A DNA stretch of 64,000 bases from the NCBI RefSeq assembly GCF_023516715.1, contig NZ_JAMGSI010000002.1, forward strand, positions 248,001 through 312,000. Direction: 5' to 3'. Positions 27,516-45,080 of the stretch are shown here, one piece after another. The notes under the pieces were generated by a model. That model was given only the letters and a program-made list of their open reading frames with translations, searched no databases and was not told the origin of the DNA. This DNA comes from Akkermansia massiliensis (GTDB taxonomy: Bacteria > Verrucomicrobiota > Verrucomicrobiia > Verrucomicrobiales > Akkermansiaceae). Positions within the stretch are counted from its first letter, which is position 1, and each line of letters starts with the position of its first letter. Made by a program: the position numbers and the translations under genes.

Positions 27516-27743
27516 ATGTTTCGCAAGATTTCTCAATTCATCGCCGAAGTTAAGGGCGAACTTAAGAAGACCACCTGGCCCTGGGAAAGCGATCCCAAGG
27601 TGAAAGGTTTTAAAAAATTCCGCGAACTCTGGGGTTCCACTCTCGTCGTACTGATTGCCATGGTCTTCCTTGGCGCGTTTGTTGCATCGTTCGACATCTT
27701 CCTTCACAGCGTGGTCAACTACCTCATCCAGTTGGCAATCTAG
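27516..27743 (+). CDS. secE: preprotein translocase subunit SecE
   Basis: Essential clamp subunit of SecYEG in the inner membrane. It is the short single-helix form (75 aa): the conserved amphipathic segment EVKGELKKTTWPWE is followed by one transmembrane helix (STLVVLIAMVFLGAFVASFDIFL). It lies 33 nt after tRNA-Trp and 27 nt before nusG, the usual order. Confidence 0.95.
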   Translation: MFRKISQFIAEVKGELKKTTWPWESDPKVKGFKKFRELWGSTLVVLIAMVFLGAFVASFDIFLHSVVNYLIQLAI

Positions 27744-27770
27744 TTTTACTCCCACTTTCTTTCTCCGATC

Positions 27771-28340
27771 ATGCCCAGTACCCCAGAGCCTCACGAACAA
27801 TGGTATGTTCTTCACGTCCTCTCCGGACAGGAAAACAGCGTTCGTGACCGCATTATCCGCAAGGCGAAGGACGCCGAACTTTCCGACTTCATCTACCGGG
27901 TGGAAGTCCCCACGGAACTCATCTCCGAAGTGCGCAACGGCAAAAAGACGGAACGCCACAGCAAGCTTTTTCCCGGGTACGTCTATGCCAACATGTACCT
28001 GCTGGAAGCGGACGGCACCCTGAACAAGGACCTCTGGTACTTCATCCAGCAGATTGACGGCGTCATCAGCATCGCCGGTTCCCGCAACGCTCCCCTGCCC
28101 ATGCGCAAGCGCGAGGTGGAGGATCTTCTGCCCCTGCTGGATGCGGAAGCCGTCGCCGCCCGTCCCAAGGTGGAATTCGCCGTCGGCGATCCCGTGCGCG
28201 TCTGCGAAGGCCCGTTCCAGAGCCAGGAAGGCACCATCGAAGAAATCGACCCCGAAAAAGGCAAACTGCGCGTCAGCGTCTCCATCTTTGGCCGCGCCAC
28301 TCCGGTGGACCTGGAATACTGGCAGGTGGAAAAAGCCTGA
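27771..28340 (+). CDS. nusG: transcription termination/antitermination factor NusG
   Basis: Elongation factor linking RNA polymerase with Rho or the ribosome. At 189 residues, the NGN domain opens with EQWYVLHVLSGQENSVRDRI and includes LFPGYVYANM; the C-terminal KOW domain is FAVGDPVRVCEGPFQSQEGTIEEID. Spacing before rplK is 63 nt. The length and domain order are normal. Confidence 0.97.
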   Translation: MPSTPEPHEQWYVLHVLSGQENSVRDRIIRKAKDAELSDFIYRVEVPTELISEVRNGKKTERHSKLFPGYVYANMYLLEADGTLNKDLWYFIQQIDGVISIAGSRNAPLPMRKREVEDLLPLLDAEAVAARPKVEFAVGDPVRVCEGPFQSQEGTIEEIDPEKGKLRVSVSIFGRATPVDLEYWQVEKA

Positions 28341-28403
28341 GCCCCATTCGCCGGCAGGCAGCAAGCTTCTCCCGTTCATTTTCTCCGCTAACAAAGCAAA
28401 ACC

Positions 28404-28832
28404 ATGGCAAAAGAAATAACCAAAATCATCAAGCTCCAGATCAATGCCGGAGCCGCTAACCCCTCCCCGCCCGTGGGTCCGGCACTTGGTCAGGCCGGTG
28501 TAAACATCATGGCATTCTGCAAGGAGTTCAACGCCGCCACGCAAAAGCAGGCCGGCGACCTCCTGCCGACCGTCATCACCGTTTACAAGGACAAATCATT
28601 CTCTTTCATCACCAAGCAGCCCCCGGGCAGCCTGCTTCTCAAGAAGGCCGCCGGCATCGCCTCCGGCTCCGGCGAACCGAACAAAAAGAAGGTCGCCACT
28701 CTTTCCAAGGCCAAGCTGATGGAAGTCGTCAACACCAAACTCCCGGACCTCAACACGAAAGACCCCGAACGCGCCGCCCGCATCCTTGCCGGCCAGGCCC
28801 GCCAGATGGGCATTGAAGTTGAAGGTATGTAA
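28404..28832 (+). CDS. rplK: 50S ribosomal protein L11
   Basis: The 142-residue L11 of the GTPase-associated centre, bound to 23S rRNA. The conserved start [34 protein letters not shown] contains the Pro-rich loop of the N-terminal domain; the C-terminal RNA-binding domain ends [16 protein letters not shown]. It begins the rplKAJL series. Confidence 0.98.
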   Translation: MAKEITKIIKLQINAGAANPSPPVGPALGQAGVNIMAFCKEFNAATQKQAGDLLPTVITVYKDKSFSFITKQPPGSLLLKKAAGIASGSGEPNKKKVATLSKAKLMEVVNTKLPDLNTKDPERAARILAGQARQMGIEVEGM

Positions 28833-28882
28833 CACTCACCGCAGGAGGATTAACCAATCCGAACGCACTGCCAAATACACAC

Positions 28883-29584
28883 ATGTCTACCAAACGCAGC
28901 AAGCGATATCAAGAAGCAGCCAAGCTTGTTACCCCTAACAAGAACTACAGCATCACGGAAGCCGTGGAAACCATGAAATCTTTCCCGGCCCCGAAATTTG
29001 ACCCGACTGTCACCGTTTCCTTCCACCTGACCGTGGACCCCCGCAAATCCGACCAGATGGTCCGCGGCAGCGTCTCCCTGCCCAACGGCACGGGTAAGAA
29101 CGTCCGCGTCCTCGTCTTCGCCCAGGGTGATGCCGCCAAGGCCGCCCAGGAAGCCGGAGCCGAATTCGTGGGTTTTGAAGACCTCATCAAGAAGGTCCAG
29201 GAAGGATTCGTCGACTTTGACACGGCCATTGCCACCCCCGACGCCATGACGGAGGTTCGCAAGGTTGCCCGTGTGCTGGGTCCGCGCGGCCTGATGCCCA
29301 ACCCGAAAACCGGCACCGTTACGGATGATACGGCCAAGGCCGTGAAGGAAGTGAAGGCCGGCCGCGTTGACTACAAGGTTGACAAGAACGCCAACATCTC
29401 CGCCGCTGTAGGCAAGCTGTCCTTCTCCAACGAAGGCATCACTGAAAACATCGTTGCTCTGATTGATTCCGTCGTCAAGGCCCGCCCGGCTTCCGCCAAG
29501 GGCGCCTACATCGAATCCGTCACCGTTTCATGCGCCATGTGCCCCGGTCTGCCGGTTGACACCGCTTCCATCGCCAAACTGTAA
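28883..29584 (+). CDS. rplA: 50S ribosomal protein L1
   Basis: The 233-residue L1 of the mobile stalk near the E site, and in many bacteria a translational repressor of its own operon. Signature GRVLGPRGLMPNPKTGTV is present as ARVLGPRGLMPNPKTGTV, along with the N-terminal SKRYQEAAKLVTPNKNYSI. A good GGAGG (ribosome-binding strength) lies in the spacer upstream but ~35 nt from the ATG. Confidence 0.98.
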   Translation: MSTKRSKRYQEAAKLVTPNKNYSITEAVETMKSFPAPKFDPTVTVSFHLTVDPRKSDQMVRGSVSLPNGTGKNVRVLVFAQGDAAKAAQEAGAEFVGFEDLIKKVQEGFVDFDTAIATPDAMTEVRKVARVLGPRGLMPNPKTGTVTDDTAKAVKEVKAGRVDYKVDKNANISAAVGKLSFSNEGITENIVALIDSVVKARPASAKGAYIESVTVSCAMCPGLPVDTASIAKL

Positions 29585-29605
29585 CCCGAACCGATTTAGC
29601 ACACC

Positions 29606-30109
29606 ATGAATCCTGACAAGCGTATCATCATTGACGACCTGACCGCCCGCGTCAACGCCTCCCCGTTCCTGATCGTCGTGGACTACACCTCGATCACCGT
29701 GCCTGAGTTCACCAACCTGCGTTCCGCCCTGGCCGCCTGCGGCGCCCAGTGCCACGTAGCCAAGAACAACTTCATGCGTACGGCCCTGACGGATGCAGGC
29801 CTTCCCGACATCGGGGAACACCTCGTCGGCCAGACCGCCTTCGTGACCGGCGCGTCCGACGTGGCCGCCGCCGCCAAGGCCATCAATACCTTTGCGAAGG
29901 CCTCCAAGAAGGCCGAATACAAGGTGGCGATCCTGGACGGAGCCATCCTCTCCGCGGACGACATCCGCGCCATCGGTGAACTGCCTCCCCGCGACCAGCT
30001 GCTTGCCAAGCTCCTTGGCACCATCAACGCGGCCGGCTCCGCTCTTGCCCGAGTTCTTCAGGCATATGTGGACAAAGAAAACGGCGGCAGCGAAGAACCC
30101 GCCGCCTAA
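29606..30109 (+). CDS. rplJ: 50S ribosomal protein L10
   Basis: A 167-residue L10, the stalk base that carries the L7/L12 dimers through its C-terminal helix. The N-terminal domain has the usual FLIVVDYTSITVPEFTNLRSAL and AKNNFMRTAL. It starts only 21 nt after rplA, so there is no room for a long L10 leader; the 158-nt spacer to rplL is instead where structure is seen. Confidence 0.96.
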   Translation: MNPDKRIIIDDLTARVNASPFLIVVDYTSITVPEFTNLRSALAACGAQCHVAKNNFMRTALTDAGLPDIGEHLVGQTAFVTGASDVAAAAKAINTFAKASKKAEYKVAILDGAILSADDIRAIGELPPRDQLLAKLLGTINAAGSALARVLQAYVDKENGGSEEPAA

Positions 30110-30129
30110 TACTAACCCCTTGACCGGAC

Positions 30130-30198
30130 GGCCCGGTTGCACTCTAGCCAAATGTGTGAAAACCGGGCCCGACTCTCCTACAGGTTCCTTGTCGGAAC
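30130..30198 (+). promoter_or_regulatory. structured rplJ-rplL spacer with two hairpins
   Basis: Two inverted repeats in the spacer: GGCCCGGTT (30130-30138) / AACCGGGCC (30161-30169), and GTTCC (30184-30188) / GGAAC (30194-30198). Neither has a T-run, so they are more likely RNA processing, stability or translation elements. They may help produce the several-fold excess of L7/L12 over L10. Confidence 0.45.
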
Positions 30199-30267
30199 TC
30201 CAGCCGGAGAACTGAAATGCCAAGTTGGCTCTTGGCGCGACTCGAAACCAAACTAGAAAACAATACA

Positions 30268-30639
30268 ATGGCTGATATTAACAAAATCGCTGAAGAACTC
30301 GGTACCCTCACCATCCTGGAAGCTGCCGACCTCGTCAAGCTTCTGGAAGAAAAGTGGGGCGTTTCCGCCGCTGCTCCCGTAGCCGCCGCTGCCGCTGCCG
30401 CTCCTGCCGAAGCTGAAGAAGAAAAGACCGAATTCAACGTCGTCCTGACGGAAGCCGGCGCCAACAAGATCGCCGTGATTAAGGCCGTCCGCGAAGTGAA
30501 GACCGGTCTCGGCCTGGTGGACGCCAAGAAACTGGTTGAAGGCACCCCCGCCGTCATCCTGGAAGCCGTCTCCAAGGACGAAGCTAACGCCGCCAAAGCC
30601 AAGCTGGAAGAAGCTGGCGCCAAGGTGGACGTCAAGTAA
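30268..30639 (+). CDS. rplL: 50S ribosomal protein L7/L12
   Basis: A 123-residue stalk protein that recruits translation factors. It has the N-terminal dimerisation helix pair ([29 protein letters not shown]), the Ala-rich hinge ([23 protein letters not shown]), and the globular C-terminal domain with [17 protein letters not shown]. The ATG at 30268 ([11 protein letters not shown]) is the family start; an upstream in-frame ATG at 30217 would add 17 unlike residues from the spacer. Confidence 0.98.
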   Translation: MADINKIAEELGTLTILEAADLVKLLEEKWGVSAAAPVAAAAAAAPAEAEEEKTEFNVVLTEAGANKIAVIKAVREVKTGLGLVDAKKLVEGTPAVILEAVSKDEANAAKAKLEEAGAKVDVK

Positions 30640-30653
30640 GCTTTTTACTTCCC

Positions 30654-30697
30654 GCGCAACAGGAGAAGACCCGTTTTTCTCCTGTTGCGCTTCCTCG
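30654..30697 (+). terminator. attenuator-like hairpin between rplL and rpoB
   Basis: A perfect 14-bp stem GCGCAACAGGAGAA (30654-30667) / TTCTCCTGTTGCGC (30677-30690), with a 9-nt loop and a weak pyrimidine tail. It lies in the 201-nt rplL-rpoB spacer, where partial terminators lower RNA polymerase expression relative to ribosomal proteins in other bacteria. The stem is seen directly; attenuation is inferred. Confidence 0.7.
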
Positions 30698-30840
30698 TCT
30701 TCACATCCCGCGTGACCGACTAGAGGCTTTTTACCCGTCAAAACGCTTCCAGTCGGTTCCGTCTCCCAAGGAAGGAACCAATCAACCCAGCATCCGGGTT
30801 TTCAGGATGCAAACCCATAACATCTCCGCCACAGCAGCCC

Positions 30841-34779
<3,939 letters not shown>

Positions 34780-34792
34780 TATCCACCGTATT

Positions 34793-34822
34793 CCACTCCC
34801 GTGCCGCAAGACGCGGGAGTGG
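34793..34822 (+). promoter_or_regulatory. hairpin in the rpoB-rpoC spacer
   Basis: CCACTCCCG (34793-34801) pairs with CGGGAGTGG (34814-34822) around a 12-nt loop. There is no T-run, so it is probably an mRNA stability or processing element rather than a terminator. Confidence 0.5.
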
Positions 34823-34852
34823 GCATCAAACATTCTTCAAAACTTTTAATAT

Positions 34853-39049
<4,197 letters not shown>

Positions 39050-39075
39050 CCTGTTCTCTCCACCCACACTTCAAG

Positions 39076-39109
39076 GGCCGCTCCCCGTTTCCGGGGGGCG
39101 GTCTTTTTT
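39076..39109 (+). terminator. strong intrinsic terminator of the rpoBC cluster
   Basis: A 12-bp stem GGCCGCTCCCCG (39076-39087) / CGGGGGGCGGTC (39092-39103), mostly GC with G-T pairs, loop TTTC, then TTTTTT. It closes the tuf-to-rpoC region. Confidence 0.88.
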
Positions 39110-39412
39110 ATGTCTTCTCCGCGTTATTTCACGAAAAGAGGAAAAGCGGATTGAAAATTCGGCGATGATTCCAATATTGGCCCATGCAATATAAAATTTG
39201 ATATTTTATATTCAAAATGAAAGTCTTATAGTATACCTCCCTTGCTTCAAGGGGGGAGGTAAATGAAAAGGTGAAAATCCCATTTTAGAAATTTAAAAAA
39301 TCATAATGCACTTACAGTAAAAGTATGAGAATCCGGGAACTGGTATTTTCAACTTGACATCGAATTTTCAATCCGTTATATACATAAAAAATTAACATCT
39401 AATATTTTTATA
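39110..39412 (+). promoter_or_regulatory. AT-rich promoter region of the autotransporter
   Basis: A non-coding stretch, much richer in A/T than its surroundings. A near-perfect promoter, TTGACA (39354-39359), 17 bp, TATATA (39377-39382), precedes the gene by 30 nt. Farther up is a perfect 10-bp inverted repeat, AATATAAAAT (39188-39197) / ATTTTATATT (39203-39212), a possible operator. The leader before the ATG is AT-rich without a Shine-Dalgarno, so initiation may rely on an unstructured leader. Confidence 0.65.
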
Positions 39413-42400
39413 ATGCGTCTCCATCTGCCTATTACCCTGCTGGCGGCTGTTCTGGCTTGTTACACCAGTGTTTCCCTGGCCGTCCCAACATCTGAATCCC
39501 CCGCATGGGGAGCGAACTCCACCTTTAATAACAATGAGCCCGCCAATGAGTATTCAGTTACTGGGAGCCAATCCGTCAACCTTGATGTAAATTCAGGAAA
39601 CAACAATTATTCCACAGGACTTTATATCGGAGCAGGCTCCTCGTTTACCATTAATCAGAATACGAACGGCGCCTGTACCATCAATTTGAACGGGGCATTT
39701 GCCGGAGAAGGAAATTTGACGCTGGTAGCGGCTAACGGCAATGCCGGCTATGCCTCCAAGTTTGTGCTTGGTTCCCAGGAAAGCAGTTTTTCCGGGAACA
39801 TTATCCTTTCCCAGAAGGGGACGCAGCCCGGCGGGGCCATTCTCCAGATTACGGGAACGGCTCTCGCCAACGCAACGGTAGATTTGTCAGGCTCAATCAA
39901 TCAAAGTTCCAGCGCCCTGACGTTGCAAATTTCCAATGCCGCCTCTCTGGCCGGTTTAAATGATGCTGACGGCTTCAGCGGAACACATAAAGGACGCGTC
40001 CAGTCGGCTAATTCCTCCAGAGCGAATCTTACCCTGACGGGCAACGGAAATTACACGTATGGGGGAAGTATCGGGGCAACCACGCAGCATTCCGGAGTAA
40101 ACGGCAACACTACTCCCACGGGAGGAATAAATCTGATTATGGCCGGAACAGGCACGCAAAACCTGACGGGAACCGTCATCAACGCGAATATTACGGCCCA
40201 AGGTGGCACCTTGAAAATCAACAATTCTTCCCTGGCCTATTCCGGAATAATCATCATGGCGGGAGGAACGCTGGATTTCACCTCCGCCACTCTGGGGGCA
40301 AATTCCGTTCTGAACATGAACGGCACCGGCATATTGAAAAACGCAGCAATTGACGGAGCCAAGCTAACTTATACGGAATCCGGTTCCTCCTTTACCAAGG
40401 AAAATGTAACTTTCACTTCAGGCACCATTGACATCGGCGGCGCGCTTGACAGCCTGGTAGAGGGAGAGCAGGGATACACGTTTGATTTAGGGAACAACCT
40501 TGGTACGAATTTTACCGTATTGGGCTTAGAGACAGGGCAATATAGAATAGAAGGCAGCGTGCTGACGATAGAAGGCGAGGCGATATCCAGCGTGACGTGG
40601 GTATCTGCGGGAGAAGGAGGGGAATTGGAAGAAACGGTCAAGAACGCCTTTACGCTGGCTCTTGGGGAGGGGAGAGCGGCCAACGTCAGCCTGGGATATC
40701 TGAACGGGACCCTGACGACCAGCGGGGACAAAGTCTATCAAATCACCAACACCGGCGAAACTAAAATCAACCTGTCCGGGGTATACAACAGCGGGGCGAC
40801 CCTGCCGTCCGGCAACCTCAACTACCAGGGGGACATCTGGATGGACATCAACGGAGGAGCATTCGGCATCATCGCCGGAGGTGTCACCAATGAATGGAGC
40901 ACCAAACTCCAGACCAGCACGCTGACTGGGGACACCCATGTGCAGCTTTCCGGCGACGCCACGGCGGAACACGTCATCGGCGGGAACAACAAGGGAGCGT
41001 CTACAACATTAACGGGAAACACCAACGTTACCGTCAAGGATAACGCCATCGTGGCGGGAGCCATCATCGGCGGGAGCACCTCCGCCCACAACGCCGTCAC
41101 CACCATCACGGGCAACACGAGCGTGCTGGTAACCAATGTCCAATATTCCAACACGGCCCAGAACCTGGATGGGGGACTCTCCAACTCATACATCATCGGA
41201 GGAAGCTCCTGGTCAAGCAATACCACTTCCGGAACAACGATTCAAGGCAGCACGTCGGCTACAATCAACCTGAACGGAATCACGCTTTCCGGAACAGAGG
41301 AACACAACAGCTTCGTCAAAACAATCATTGGCGGCAGTTATGGCAATGTAAACAACGCCGGAACGGTCAACAACATCAACGGAGACACCTCCGTTTCCAT
41401 CATCGGCAGGGAAGGAATCACCTTCACGGGGGACATCATTGGGGGTTCCTTTGAAAATTCAGGCCAGGCCCAATACACGATTGGAGGAAATTCCTCCATC
41501 TCCATTAGCGGAGGCTCCACCTTCACCGGCAACATCTACGGTGGCTCCTACTCCAAAGTGCCAGGAAACACAGGCAGCACCATGACCACTGCAGGCAATA
41601 TCACGGTAGAACTCGGAACAGGCACCTACCGGGGAAACATTTATGGAGCAGGAAATAAAGGCACGGCAGGAGGCGACGTCCTCGTCTCGCTGACGGGAGG
41701 AAGCGTCTTTGGGGCGGAAGGGGAACAAAGCGGCATCACCATCGGCGGAAGCGCCGGAGCGGCGGTCGAAGGAAACAGGACGCTGGAGCTCAAGGGAACC
41801 TTTGGAGACGCGGACTTCCAGTACGCCTCCTTCACTCAATTTGACAAGATTGACGTTACCGGAGAAGGCTCCTCCGCTACCATTTATTCCCTGACGGAAA
41901 GCGCCAGGCTGGAAAAAACCGGGGCGGGTCGCCTGACGCTGGGGGCTAACGCCGCAGGGGCGGAAACCATCCTCGGCGGAATCACGGAAGGCATTTCCAT
42001 CACGGAAGGCAGCCTGAACCTCTCCGGAGCCGGGGGCAGCCATATGAAGGGAGACTGGAGCATCGCCTCCGGTTCCCGTCTGACCGGAGTCAGCGGAACC
42101 GTCACCGTGGGTGGGGAAAACGGTCTGGACAGTCTGTCCATTGCCCTGGGAACGGAAAACATCGGCCGGGACACGCAGGCGTCTGACGCCGTCATCAGCA
42201 ACGGCAGCGGAACGGGAAGCGACCCGAACCTGTCCATCGAAGGGGAAGGGCTGAAGCTGGACCTGAGCAACGACGCCGTCGTCAGCCTTCTGCTGGAACA
42301 TAAAACCGACGACTCCTCCAGCTACCTGACCCTGACCAGCGGAACGCTGACCGTCGGCGACCTGGGCGACGTCGCCTTCACGACCGACCTTCTGTCCAAC

Positions 42401-44980
42401 TACGGCATCCGGGTCACCGGAACGGACGGAGGCAGCCTGGTGCTCAGCGGAGCGGCCACCGGCCTCTACCGCGTGCAGGAGGAAGGAGGGAACGCCCATG
42501 AAGTCAACTCCTATCAAACGCTCTCCGGCTACGCCGGCGTCGTCATCGGCGGCGGCCAGACCCTGACGGTCAACCTGGCCGGAGCCCCGGGCGAAGCCGA
42601 CGGACAGGGAGCTAAAATCAACAACCTGATGGGAGCCGCGGGCAGCAGCCTGGCCGTCAACAACACCGGAGACGGCACGGCCGTCGTCATCCTCAACAAC
42701 AAACAAATGACGACGGGAGAAGACGACATCGACCCGGCCGGCCAGGACACCGTCATGGGCGGCAGCATCACGGGAGGCAACAACGTCGCCTTCATCAAGG
42801 AAGGAACCGGGACGCTGACGGTCGGAGGAACGATGGACGTGGAAACCCTCGCCCTGCGTGAAGGAAACATCGTCCTCAACGGCGCGTCAAACACCCTGGA
42901 CACCCTCACTCTGGAAGGAGGCGGCCTGACCATTAACGGCAACGCCGAAATCGAAACCATGACCGTTACGGAAGCCGGAGGAACCCTGACCATTCAGGGA
43001 ACTTTTGACCTGACCGGAACAAGCAATATCAACGACGGAGCCATCACCGGAACCGGCTCCCTCCGTATCCGGGAAGGAGCGGAACTGGCTCTGGGCGGAG
43101 AAGCCCGGCTGGACGGAATCTCCGTCACCGCCGAAGGCACGCTGGCCCTCTCCGGAACGGAATCCGGCACCATCAGCAGCCTCTCCGGCAGCGGCACCCT
43201 GTCCATGAACGGAGGCCGCCTCTCCATCTCCTCGGCAACAACCTCCTCCGGAACCTTCTCCGGCACGCTGGCAGGCAGCGGCACCCTGGACATCTCCGGG
43301 CAAGCCACCCAATACCTGCAAACCGGCAATAAGGACTACGACCTCGCCGTCCGTGACGGAGGCGTCCTGGTCCTGAAAGGCACCGCGGACGCCCCCACGC
43401 TGAACTACAACAGCATCACCGCCGGAAACAACGGCACCCTGCGTATTGAAGCCACCGGGGACGCCCAGGGCAGCGCCAACACCACGCTCAACGTGGAAAA
43501 CATCACCTTCCAGAACGGCTCCACGACGGAACTAATCTACAACTTCAACCAGGACGCCCCCTTTGGCGCCCCCATGCTGACGGCGGGCACCATCACCGTG
43601 CAGGACGGAGCCGGCTTCCTCCTCTCCAACATGGAAGGAAACGCCGCCATGAACGCGGGGAGCGACCTCCATGACGTCGTCCTGATGAGCGCCACCGGCA
43701 GCATCAGCGGCCTGGAAGACGGGCAGAGCCTCGCCGCCCGGATATCCGGCCTCTTCGCCGTCTACTACCAGGACGCCACGCTGAGCCGCGACGGAAACGA
43801 CATCCTGCTCAATGCCACACTCCGGCAGGAAAACCTCTTCGCCTCCGCGGCCGACACGTGGAACTCCGCCGCCGGAGCCAGCCTGCTCTGGGAAGCCCGC
43901 AAAAACCTGGACCCCGACTCCCAGCTGGCCCAATTCATGAACGGCGTCAGCACCATGATCAATGACGGCAACCTCTCCGGAGCCTCCCGCGCCATGGCGG
44001 CGGCAGCTGGGAGCACGGTCAACGCGCTTGGGACGGCACAGAGGGACGCCCTGCGCGACCAGATGGGCTGGATCAGGAACCGGACCACCCTCATGGGCGT
44101 CAACCCGGCCTACGTCAACGACGACCTCCCCCGCTTCCACATGTGGATGGAAGGCACGGGCTCCTACGCCAAGCTCGACACCCGCGGGGATGAAAGCGGC
44201 TACCAGCTCACCACCTGGGGAGGCACCGTGGGCGTGGACGCGGACCTCAGCGACCGCCTCACGGTGGGAGCGGCCTTCACGGCCGGCTACGGCGACCTGA
44301 CGGCCAGCGCGGCGGACAGCGCCGACGGACACCTGGACAGCTACTACGCCAGCCTCTTCGGGCGCTACCAGAACAAACGCTGGGCGCACACGCTCATCCT
44401 GACGGGAGGGTGGAACGACGCGAAACTCAACCGTACGGTCAACTACGGGGAAGGAAGCTACGGGACGCAGGGAAGCACCAGCGGGTGGGGTCTTGGAGCG
44501 ATGTACGAACTCACCTACGACATCTACCTTGACGAAAACCGCAGCAGCGTGCTGCAGCCGCTGTTCAACGCCTCGGTGGTGACGACGCGGATGGACGGCT
44601 ATGAGGAAACGGGTGCGGGCAACGCGGGCCTGAACGTCGGCCGGCAGGACTGGACGACGGGGACGCTGGCGCTGGGCGGCCGGTGGATGGGCCTGGTGGG
44701 CAGCAACATCTTCGGACGAGAAGCGCTGGCGGAAATCCGCGTAAACGCGGCGCAGGACCTGGGAGACCGGAGAGGGGAAACGAACGTCTCCCTGCTGGGC
44801 AACCCCGGCTTCGCGCAAAGCGTGAGAGGGGCGAAAACGGGAACGACGGCGCTGCAGCTGGGAGCGGGGTTAAGCGTGCCGGTGGGAACGAAGGGAACCA
44901 TCTACGTGAACGGGAACGCGGACATCCGTGACGGGTCCAGCTCGGTCAACGGAAGCGTCGGCTACCGCTACGACTTCTAA
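39413..44980 (+). CDS. autotransporter (type Va) with repetitive beta-helix passenger
   Basis: A 1,855-residue secreted surface protein. A signal peptide (~1-24, MRLHLPITLLAAVLACYTSVSLA) is followed by a ~1,500-residue passenger rich in Gly, Ser, Thr and Asn. Residues ~480-790 contain irregular repeats built on IIGGS, GDTSVSI and GNTxVxV units, the pattern of right-handed parallel beta-helices. Later come the PATR-like segments LEKTGAGRLTLGANAAG and FIKEGTGTLTVGGTMDV. The last ~280 residues form the autotransporter barrel (SYAKLDTRGDESGYQLTTWGGTVGVDADL ... NGSVGYRYDF), ending in the aromatic Phe required by BAM. Composition shifts from relatively AT-rich at the 5' end to GC-rich in the barrel, suggesting a mosaic gene. 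The passenger's ligand is unknown; adhesion to mucus is a guess only. Confidence 0.9.
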   Translation: MRLHLPITLLAAVLACYTSVSLAVPTSESPAWGANSTFNNNEPANEYSVTGSQSVNLDVNSGNNNYSTGLYIGAGSSFTINQNTNGACTINLNGAFAGEGNLTLVAANGNAGYASKFVLGSQESSFSGNIILSQKGTQPGGAILQITGTALANATVDLSGSINQSSSALTLQISNAASLAGLNDADGFSGTHKGRVQSANSSRANLTLTGNGNYTYGGSIGATTQHSGVNGNTTPTGGINLIMAGTGTQNLTGTVINANITAQGGTLKINNSSLAYSGIIIMAGGTLDFTSATLGANSVLNMNGTGILKNAAIDGAKLTYTESGSSFTKENVTFTSGTIDIGGALDSLVEGEQGYTFDLGNNLGTNFTVLGLETGQYRIEGSVLTIEGEAISSVTWVSAGEGGELEETVKNAFTLALGEGRAANVSLGYLNGTLTTSGDKVYQITNTGETKINLSGVYNSGATLPSGNLNYQGDIWMDINGGAFGIIAGGVTNEWSTKLQTSTLTGDTHVQLSGDATAEHVIGGNNKGASTTLTGNTNVTVKDNAIVAGAIIGGSTSAHNAVTTITGNTSVLVTNVQYSNTAQNLDGGLSNSYIIGGSSWSSNTTSGTTIQGSTSATINLNGITLSGTEEHNSFVKTIIGGSYGNVNNAGTVNNINGDTSVSIIGREGITFTGDIIGGSFENSGQAQYTIGGNSSISISGGSTFTGNIYGGSYSKVPGNTGSTMTTAGNITVELGTGTYRGNIYGAGNKGTAGGDVLVSLTGGSVFGAEGEQSGITIGGSAGAAVEGNRTLELKGTFGDADFQYASFTQFDKIDVTGEGSSATIYSLTESARLEKTGAGRLTLGANAAGAETILGGITEGISITEGSLNLSGAGGSHMKGDWSIASGSRLTGVSGTVTVGGENGLDSLSIALGTENIGRDTQASDAVISNGSGTGSDPNLSIEGEGLKLDLSNDAVVSLLLEHKTDDSSSYLTLTSGTLTVGDLGDVAFTTDLLSNYGIRVTGTDGGSLVLSGAATGLYRVQEEGGNAHEVNSYQTLSGYAGVVIGGGQTLTVNLAGAPGEADGQGAKINNLMGAAGSSLAVNNTGDGTAVVILNNKQMTTGEDDIDPAGQDTVMGGSITGGNNVAFIKEGTGTLTVGGTMDVETLALREGNIVLNGASNTLDTLTLEGGGLTINGNAEIETMTVTEAGGTLTIQGTFDLTGTSNINDGAITGTGSLRIREGAELALGGEARLDGISVTAEGTLALSGTESGTISSLSGSGTLSMNGGRLSISSATTSSGTFSGTLAGSGTLDISGQATQYLQTGNKDYDLAVRDGGVLVLKGTADAPTLNYNSITAGNNGTLRIEATGDAQGSANTTLNVENITFQNGSTTELIYNFNQDAPFGAPMLTAGTITVQDGAGFLLSNMEGNAAMNAGSDLHDVVLMSATGSISGLEDGQSLAARISGLFAVYYQDATLSRDGNDILLNATLRQENLFASAADTWNSAAGASLLWEARKNLDPDSQLAQFMNGVSTMINDGNLSGASRAMAAAAGSTVNALGTAQRDALRDQMGWIRNRTTLMGVNPAYVNDDLPRFHMWMEGTGSYAKLDTRGDESGYQLTTWGGTVGVDADLSDRLTVGAAFTAGYGDLTASAADSADGHLDSYYASLFGRYQNKRWAHTLILTGGWNDAKLNRTVNYGEGSYGTQGSTSGWGLGAMYELTYDIYLDENRSSVLQPLFNASVVTTRMDGYEETGAGNAGLNVGRQDWTTGTLALGGRWMGLVGSNIFGREALAEIRVNAAQDLGDRRGETNVSLLGNPGFAQSVRGAKTGTTALQLGAGLSVPVGTKGTIYVNGNADIRDGSSSVNGSVGYRYDF

Positions 44981-45038
44981 CAAGAAAGAAAACACAAGGA
45001 GGGGGGGCCACCCCCGAAAGGCCTTCCTCCTGACCCTC

Positions 45039-45080
45039 CAGAGCCGTTCCGGAATTATTCCGGAACGGCTCTGGGTTTTT
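45039..45080 (+). terminator. intrinsic terminator after the autotransporter
   Basis: A perfect 16-bp stem CAGAGCCGTTCCGGAA (45039-45054) / TTCCGGAACGGCTCTG (45058-45073), 3-nt loop, then GGTTTTTG. It is 58 nt after the stop codon. Confidence 0.88.
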
